Shown in pieces: positions 59,708 through 64,000 of a DNA stretch of 64,000 nt. The stretch is from assembly GCF_036010505.1 (NCBI RefSeq), contig NZ_CP108569.1:6296501-6360500 (forward strand), written 5' to 3'. The translations under genes and the position numbers were made by a program. Each line of letters opens with the position of its first letter. Position 1 is the first letter of the stretch. The notes beneath the pieces are model-generated. The model was given only the letters and a program-made list of their open reading frames with translations. It was not told the origin of the DNA and did not search any database. This DNA is from Streptomyces sp. NBC_01197. GTDB taxonomy: Bacteria; Actinomycetota; Actinomycetes; Streptomycetales; Streptomycetaceae.

Positions 59708-60553
59708 TCACCGGGCCTCGGGTACCTCTTCCGCCTTGCGCACCACTTCCAGCGGGTAGACCGGCGGGGTGCCGCCGAATTCCGGACAGACCGCCTGGTG
59801 GTCGCACCAGCCGCAGAGCTTCGTCGGCCGCGGCTGCCAGTCGCCGCTCTCCGTGGCCTTCCTGATCGCCTCCCACAGCGCCAGCAGCTTGCGCTCGACC
59901 CGCTCCAGATCGCCCTCGACCGGGTCGTACGTCACCACCTCGCCGCTCCCCAGGTACACCAGCTGGAGCCGGCGCGGCACGATCCCCTTCAGCCGCCACA
60001 CCACCAGCGCGTAGAACTTCATCTGGAACAGCGCGCCCTCCGCGAACTGCGGGCGCGGCGCCTTGCCCGTCTTGTAGTCGACGATCCGGACCTCGCCGGT
60101 CGGCGCCACATCGACCCGGTCGATGATCCCGCGCAGCCGCAGCCCCGACGCCAGCTCCGTCTCGATGAACAGCTCCCGCTCGGCCGGTTCGAGTTGTGTC
60201 GGGTCCTCCAGCGTGAACCACCGCTCGACCAGCGACTCGGCCTCCGCGAGCCACTTCGCCAGCTGCTCGCCCCCGGTGTCGTCCGCGAAAAGCTCGCCCA
60301 GCTCGGGCTTGGCCGACAGGAGCCGGTCCCACTGGCCGGGGACCATGCCCCGGGCACGCGGAACCGTCCGCTCCGCCGCCGGGTCGTCGAACATCCGCTC
60401 CAGCACCGCATGCACCAGAGTGCCGCGCGTCGCCGCAGGACTGGGCTTCTCCGGCAGCTTGTCGATCACCCGGAACCTGTACAGCAGCGGACACTGCATG
60501 AAGTCGCTCGCCCGCGACGGCGAGAGTGAAGTGGGCTGCTGGGCGGTAGTCAT
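59708..60553 (-). CDS. RecB-family (PD-(D/E)XK) exonuclease-like protein
   Basis: Nuclease-domain protein of 281 residues. The catalytic core is GIIDRVD (about 157) and IVDYKTGK (about 173), the D..DxK motif of RecB-type nucleases. Four cysteines, C21 plus C247, C250 and C256, are placed as in the AddB/Cas4-type iron-sulfur cluster that clamps the nuclease fold. No helicase gene is adjacent and no cas genes occur in the window. ATG 60553 is in the divergent gap with the site-2 protease gene. Likely role in DNA repair; not a CRISPR Cas4 by context. Confidence 0.87.
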   Translation of the reverse strand: MTTAQQPTSLSPSRASDFMQCPLLYRFRVIDKLPEKPSPAATRGTLVHAVLERMFDDPAAERTVPRARGMVPGQWDRLLSAKPELGELFADDTGGEQLAKWLAEAESLVERWFTLEDPTQLEPAERELFIETELASGLRLRGIIDRVDVAPTGEVRIVDYKTGKAPRPQFAEGALFQMKFYALVVWRLKGIVPRRLQLVYLGSGEVVTYDPVEGDLERVERKLLALWEAIRKATESGDWQPRPTKLCGWCDHQAVCPEFGGTPPVYPLEVVRKAEEVPEAR

Positions 60554-60718
60554 GTCCCAGACCCTACGACCCGCCACTGACACCGAGCCGCATACCATCG
60601 ACGGCAGACCTCCTCGCACTGCATGATCAGGGCACCGTGGAAAGCGGTGTCGGACCGGCGGTGGTGCGGAACGCATTCCGGACAGCATGAACGACACGGA
60701 ACGACATGAAGGGATACC

Positions 60719-61957
60719 GTGAACGAGAGCGGCGACAGCGGGCGCCCGCAGCCCGGCGCGGACGGGGCAGGGCCCGGCCCCGCGCCCGATGGCGGCAAAC
60801 CGCGGCGCCGGGACGCGCCGGGCGGCGGCATCCTGATGGGCCGCCCCTTCGGTGTTCCGGTGTACGTCGCCCCCAGCTGGTTCCTGGTGGCAGCCCTCAT
60901 CACCTGGGTCTTCGGCGGCCAGCTCGACCGGATCCTCCCCGAACTGGGCAACGCCAGGTATCTGGTCTCCCTCTTCTTCGCGGTCGCCTTCTACGCCTCC
61001 GTACTGGTCCACGAACTGGCCCACACCGTCGCCGCACTGCGCTTCGACCTCCCGGTGCGCCGCATCCAGCTCCAGTTTTTCGGCGGTGTCTCGGAGATCG
61101 AGAAGGAGTCCGAGACACCGGGCCGCGAGTTCATCCTGGCCTTCGTCGGACCACTGCTCTCGATGATCCTCGCCGGCCTCTTCTACCTCGGGATGAAGGC
61201 CGTGGAGCCCGGCACGGTCCCCGGAGTGCTGCTGGCCGGCCTGATGATCTCCAACCTCATCGTGGCCGCCTTCAACCTGCTGCCCGGGCTGCCGCTGGAC
61301 GGCGGCCGGATGCTCCGCGCGGTCGTCTGGAAGATCACCGGCAAGCCGATGAGCGGCACCATCGCCGCCGCCTGGTTCGGCCGGGCGCTCGCCGTCTCCG
61401 TCCTGATCGGCCTCCCGCTGCTCACCCACACCGGCTCCGACGCCGACGTGGGCGGCATGGAGACGGTCATGGACGCGCTGCTCGCCGCGATCCTCGCCGC
61501 GATCATCTGGACCGGCGCGGGCAACAGCCTGCGGATGGCCAGGCTCCGCGAACACCTCCCCGAGCTCCGCGCCCGTACGCTCACCAGGCGCGCCGTCCCC
61601 GTGGAGACGACGACACCGCTCTCCGAGGCGCTGCGCAGGGCCAACGACGCCGGTGCCCGGGCGCTGGTCGTCGTGGACAGCCAGGGCGACCCGACCGCCC
61701 TGGTCCGGGAGGCGGCCATCGTCGGAGTGCCGGAGCACCGGCGCCCCTGGGTCGCGGTCAGCGGACTCGCCCAGGACCTCACCGAGGGGATGCGGGTGCC
61801 GGCCGAGCTGGCGGGCGAGGCGCTCCTCGACAAGCTGCGGGCCAGTCCGGCCACCGAGTACCTGGTGGTCGAGGAGACCGGCGCGATCTACGGAGTCCTC
61901 TCCACGGCCGATGTCGAACGGGCATTCGTCCAGGCGATGGCGCGCCCCGGTTCCTGA
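60719..61957 (+). CDS. Site-2 protease-type M50 metalloprotease with CBS domains
   Basis: Intramembrane zinc protease of 412 residues. HELAH (H98, E99, H102) lies in the second or third membrane helix and the third zinc ligand is Asp in NLLPGLPLDGG near 190. A hydrophilic, Pro/Gly-rich N-terminus (1-40) precedes about six helices. Residues about 285-405 form a cytosolic pair of CBS-type modules (PLSEALRRANDAGARALVVV and ATEYLVVEETGAIYGVLSTA), which could bind nucleotides. The start is GTG 60719. It lies 18 bp upstream of trmI, an arrangement kept near the proteasome genes of Actinobacteria. Substrate unknown. Confidence 0.9.
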   Translation: MNESGDSGRPQPGADGAGPGPAPDGGKPRRRDAPGGGILMGRPFGVPVYVAPSWFLVAALITWVFGGQLDRILPELGNARYLVSLFFAVAFYASVLVHELAHTVAALRFDLPVRRIQLQFFGGVSEIEKESETPGREFILAFVGPLLSMILAGLFYLGMKAVEPGTVPGVLLAGLMISNLIVAAFNLLPGLPLDGGRMLRAVVWKITGKPMSGTIAAAWFGRALAVSVLIGLPLLTHTGSDADVGGMETVMDALLAAILAAIIWTGAGNSLRMARLREHLPELRARTLTRRAVPVETTTPLSEALRRANDAGARALVVVDSQGDPTALVREAAIVGVPEHRRPWVAVSGLAQDLTEGMRVPAELAGEALLDKLRASPATEYLVVEETGAIYGVLSTADVERAFVQAMARPGS

Positions 61958-61963
61958 GGCCGG

Positions 61964-61969
61964 TAGTCT
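61964..61969 (+). promoter_or_regulatory. -10 box (TAGTCT) upstream of trmI
   Basis: TAGTCT ends 6 nt before ATG 61976, suggesting a second, leaderless start of transcription for trmI besides any read-through from the protease gene. Confidence 0.45.
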
Positions 61970-61975
61970 GCTCGT

Positions 61976-62935
61976 ATGTCCGAACCGACCGGTGCCGCCC
62001 GCCGACGTGGGCCCTTCAAAGTCGGGGACCAGGTCCAGCTCACCGACCCCAAGGGACGCCACTACACCTTCACGCTCGAAGCCGGGAAGAACTTCCACAC
62101 CCACAAGGGTTCCTTCCCGCACGACGAGCTGATCGGTGCTCCCGAGGGCAGTGTTGTCCGTACCACGGGAAACGTCGCCTACCTCGCGCTGCGCCCCCTG
62201 CTCCCCGATTTCGTCCTGTCCATGCCCCGCGGCGCCGCCGTGGTCTACCCCAAGGACGCGGGCCAGATCCTGGCCTTCGGGGACATCTTCCCCGGCGCAC
62301 GGGTCGTCGAGGCGGGTGTGGGGTCCGGCGCGCTCAGCAGCTTCCTGCTGCGTGCCATCGGCGAGCAGGGGATGCTGCACTCGTACGAGCGCCGTGAGGA
62401 CTTCGCGGAGATCGCCACGCAGAACGTGGAGCGCTACTTCGGCGGGCCGCACCCCGCCTGGCAGCTCACCGTCGGTGACCTCCAGGACAACCTCTCCGAC
62501 ACGGACGTCGACCGTGTGGTGCTGGACATGCTCGCCCCCTGGGAGTGCCTGGACGCCGTCTCCAAGGCGCTGGTCCCCGGCGGCATCCTCTGCTGCTACG
62601 TGGCCACCACCACCCAGCTCTCACGCACCGTCGAGTCGATCAGGGAGATCGGCTGCTTCGCCGAGCCGCAGCCCTGGGAGTCCATGGTCCGCAACTGGCA
62701 CGTCGAGGGGCTGGCCGTCCGCCCGGACCACCGGATGATCGGCCACACCGGCTTCCTCGTCACCGCCCGCCGCCTCGCAGACGGTGTGGAGGCCCCGCTG
62801 CGCCGCCGCCGGCCGTCCAAGGGCGCGTACGGCGAGGACTACAGCGGTCCCGGAAAGAGCACCGCCCAGCCTAAGGCCGGAACCGGGAGCGACTCGGCCG
62901 GGAGCGAGCCGACCGGGTCCGACGACACCGTCTGA
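61976..62935 (+). CDS. trmI: tRNA (adenine-58-N1)-methyltransferase
   Basis: SAM-dependent enzyme of 319 residues forming m1A58 in the T-loop of tRNAs. An N-terminal beta domain (GPFKVGDQVQLTDPKGRHYT) precedes a class I methyltransferase domain with VVEAGVGSGALSSFLLRAIG (about 110-129), acidic LHSYERREDF near 136 and catalytic-region VLDMLAPWECLD near 183. The last 45 residues are charged and probably disordered. In actinobacteria trmI sits directly upstream of the proteasome genes (arc, dop, pup, prcBA), which I expect beyond the right edge. A strong terminator follows. Confidence 0.94.
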   Translation: MSEPTGAARRRGPFKVGDQVQLTDPKGRHYTFTLEAGKNFHTHKGSFPHDELIGAPEGSVVRTTGNVAYLALRPLLPDFVLSMPRGAAVVYPKDAGQILAFGDIFPGARVVEAGVGSGALSSFLLRAIGEQGMLHSYERREDFAEIATQNVERYFGGPHPAWQLTVGDLQDNLSDTDVDRVVLDMLAPWECLDAVSKALVPGGILCCYVATTTQLSRTVESIREIGCFAEPQPWESMVRNWHVEGLAVRPDHRMIGHTGFLVTARRLADGVEAPLRRRRPSKGAYGEDYSGPGKSTAQPKAGTGSDSAGSEPTGSDDTV

Positions 62936-62953
62936 CAGCGACAACGCACCAGC

Positions 62954-62998
62954 GCCGCCGCGCAGTTCCCCCAGCACACCGGGGAACTGCGCGGCGGC
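62954..62998 (+). terminator. Strong terminator after trmI
   Basis: Perfect 18-bp stem (62954-62971 / 62981-62998), 9-nt loop, followed by TTCTTTA. Confidence 0.88.
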
Positions 62999-63100
62999 TT
63001 CTTTACGTTGACCTTACGGACCCCGGCGTTCCGATCCCCTGTGACGTGTGGCACTATTCTGGCCACCCCCACCGGCACTGCCCCACAGGAGACCTCTCGC

Positions 63101-63688
63101 GTGCAGCCCTCCGCGCTCCCGGACCTCGTACTCCCGGACCTCGCGCACAACAGGACCAGCCCGGTCCACTGGCTGGCCACGGCCACCGCGATGGCCGGCG
63201 TCGTCGCCCTGGCGGGCGTCCTCGCGCCCGATCCGGCCACGGCGTCCCAGCCCGGCGGGAAACCGGCCCGCCCGCACGTGGCCGCGCCGGATCCAGCGGC
63301 CGTCACCTTCCCGCTGGAGTGCGGGGGAGCGGGCACCACAGTCACCAGGAAGGCATCCGGCGATCTCGACGGGGACGGCAGCCCCGAAACGGTGGCAGCG
63401 GTGCGCTGCGACGCCGGATCGGGCACACCGCCCACCGGCATCTACGTGCTCACCCGGCCGGGGACCGGTGACGGCCGGCCCCGGCTCGTCGCGACACTGG
63501 TCAGCCCGGCGGACCAGCAGAGCGTGGGCGCGCTCGCGATAGGGGACGGAGCCGTGACCGCGACGCTCCTCGGCTACTCCTCACCCGACGTGCCGCGCTG
63601 GAATCCGGACGTGCACCAGCAGGTCAAGTGGCGCTGGCAGGGCGGCAAGTTCGTACGCTCGGTGCCCTCCCAGGCGCGGAGCGTATGA
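63101..63688 (+). CDS. Exported hypothetical protein with a DxDxDG element
   Basis: Product of 195 residues. After a short N-terminus, a hydrophobic segment (about 20-45; WLATATAMAGVVALAGVLAP) ending DPATASQ could be a signal peptide or membrane anchor. The extracytoplasmic part contains GDLDGDGSPETVAAVRC (about 88-104), resembling a calcium-binding FG-GAP/VCBS-like turn, and two cysteines. GTG 63101 has GGAG upstream. No homolog with known function recognised. It lies between trmI and the ferredoxin gene, convergent with the latter. Confidence 0.78.
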   Translation: MQPSALPDLVLPDLAHNRTSPVHWLATATAMAGVVALAGVLAPDPATASQPGGKPARPHVAAPDPAAVTFPLECGGAGTTVTRKASGDLDGDGSPETVAAVRCDAGSGTPPTGIYVLTRPGTGDGRPRLVATLVSPADQQSVGALAIGDGAVTATLLGYSSPDVPRWNPDVHQQVKWRWQGGKFVRSVPSQARSV

Positions 63689-63752
63689 CGGCGGTGAGCG
63701 TAGGCCGACGGCGCGTACCTGACGTACGTGAGGATGCGGCGCGCGGGGCGCC

Positions 63753-64000
63753 CTACTCGGCAGCGGGCCCGTAGACCTCGACGCTGTCCGAAACGCGGCG
63801 TACATGGATGCAGTCGCCCGGGCACTCCTTCGCCGAGTCCACCACGTCCTGGAGGAGCGGCAGCGGCACGGGCGTTGTGGCGCCGACCGCCTGGAGCAGC
63901 TCGTCGTCGGCGCTCTTCACATAGGCCAGCCCGTCGATGTCCAGCTCGAACACCTCGGGCGCGTACTGGGCGCAGATGCCGTCCCCGGTGCAGAGATCCT
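63753..64000 (-). CDS. Small ferredoxin, 3' part (cut by the window edge)
   Basis: The gene runs off the right edge, so its start is not seen. The visible part reads DLCTGDGICAQYAPEVFELD, then GLAYVKS and the C-terminal KECPGDCIHVRRVSDSVEV. The C..C...CP spacing is that of actinobacterial 3Fe-4S/4Fe-4S single-cluster ferredoxins (Fer_4-type), typical electron donors to cytochromes P450. It converges on the exported-protein gene. In related genomes a ferredoxin gene lies between trmI and arc. The P450 partner is not in this window. Confidence 0.85.
   Translation of the reverse strand, partial: DLCTGDGICAQYAPEVFELDIDGLAYVKSADDELLQAVGATTPVPLPLLQDVVDSAKECPGDCIHVRRVSDSVEVYGPAAE

Noticed and set aside
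59708..60553. Cas4
   Set aside because: The nuclease plus four-cysteine layout is shared by AddB/RecB-type proteins, and no other cas gene or array occurs in the window.
59708..62452. Long minus-strand open frame of about 900 codons across the site-2 protease and trmI genes
   Set aside because: Only its last 281 codons (RecB-family protein) are a gene; the rest is opposite two clear genes and reads as non-biological, charged low-complexity sequence caused by high GC.

Overview
This is a high-GC actinobacterial chromosome window, almost certainly Streptomyces. The markers are two chaplin genes (one with a sortase signal), mycothiol genes (mscR, mshC), the gyl glycerol operon with its IclR regulator, a WhiJ-type regulator with DUF397 and anti-sigma-like partners, a ParJ/PAC2 actinobacterial signature protein, and many GTG starts with GGAGG-type ribosome binding sites. 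No plasmid, phage, transposase, CRISPR or rRNA sequence was recognised. The only RNA gene seen is one tRNA-Leu(GAG).

Layout. 0-4.4 kb: gluconate uptake and phosphorylation (gntK-gntP) with a divergent FadR-type regulator, then an amino-acid permease. 4.4-6.2 kb: mycothiol-dependent formaldehyde oxidation (mscR plus a metallo-hydrolase). 6.2-9.2 kb: a SAM methyltransferase and a WhiJ/DUF397/RsbW-like regulatory set. 9.3-12.2 kb: a Tat-exported GH95 fucosidase, a possible sulfatase remnant and tRNA-Leu. 12.3-27.5 kb: a run of conserved streptomycete genes: M20 peptidase, chpH, chpC, DUF5703, a RecD-like protein without its ATPase motifs, aldo/keto reductase, luciferase-like oxidoreductase, ferritin-like protein, CorA-like transporter, histidine phosphatase, DUF3090, SCO1664-family protein, mshC and parJ. 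27.5-34.4 kb: an L-fuconate-type sugar-acid operon with an ABC importer and a FadR-type regulator. 34.5-47.0 kb: a MarR gene and an eleven-gene minus-strand catabolic operon (aldehyde dehydrogenase, extradiol-type dioxygenase, aspartate-dehydrogenase-like protein, hydrolase, cupin, two SDRs, ThDP enzyme, Rieske reductase, small protein, Rieske oxygenase), plus a divergent MFS transporter. 47-52.1 kb: gylR-glpF-glpK-glpD. 52.3-64 kb: metH, a HAD phosphatase, a peptide-type binding lipoprotein, an orphan response regulator, a RecB-family nuclease, a site-2 protease, trmI, a small exported protein and a ferredoxin cut by the right edge.

The conserved genes run in the order I remember for S. coelicolor SCO1680 down to about SCO1650. 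Against that order, about 19.5 kb (27.5-47.0 kb) lies between parJ and glpD, and several kb more lie between the gluconate regulator and the M20 peptidase; these look like accessory insertions. The most interesting part is the MarR-associated aromatic-type catabolic island. A similar near-palindromic motif occurs upstream of marR and twice in the promoter region between the operon and its transporter. Its substrate cannot be read from sequence. A Rieske oxygenase, an extradiol-type dioxygenase, a ThDP enzyme and an aspartate-dehydrogenase-like protein together suggest a possibly nitrogen-containing aromatic or aryl-carboxylic acid.
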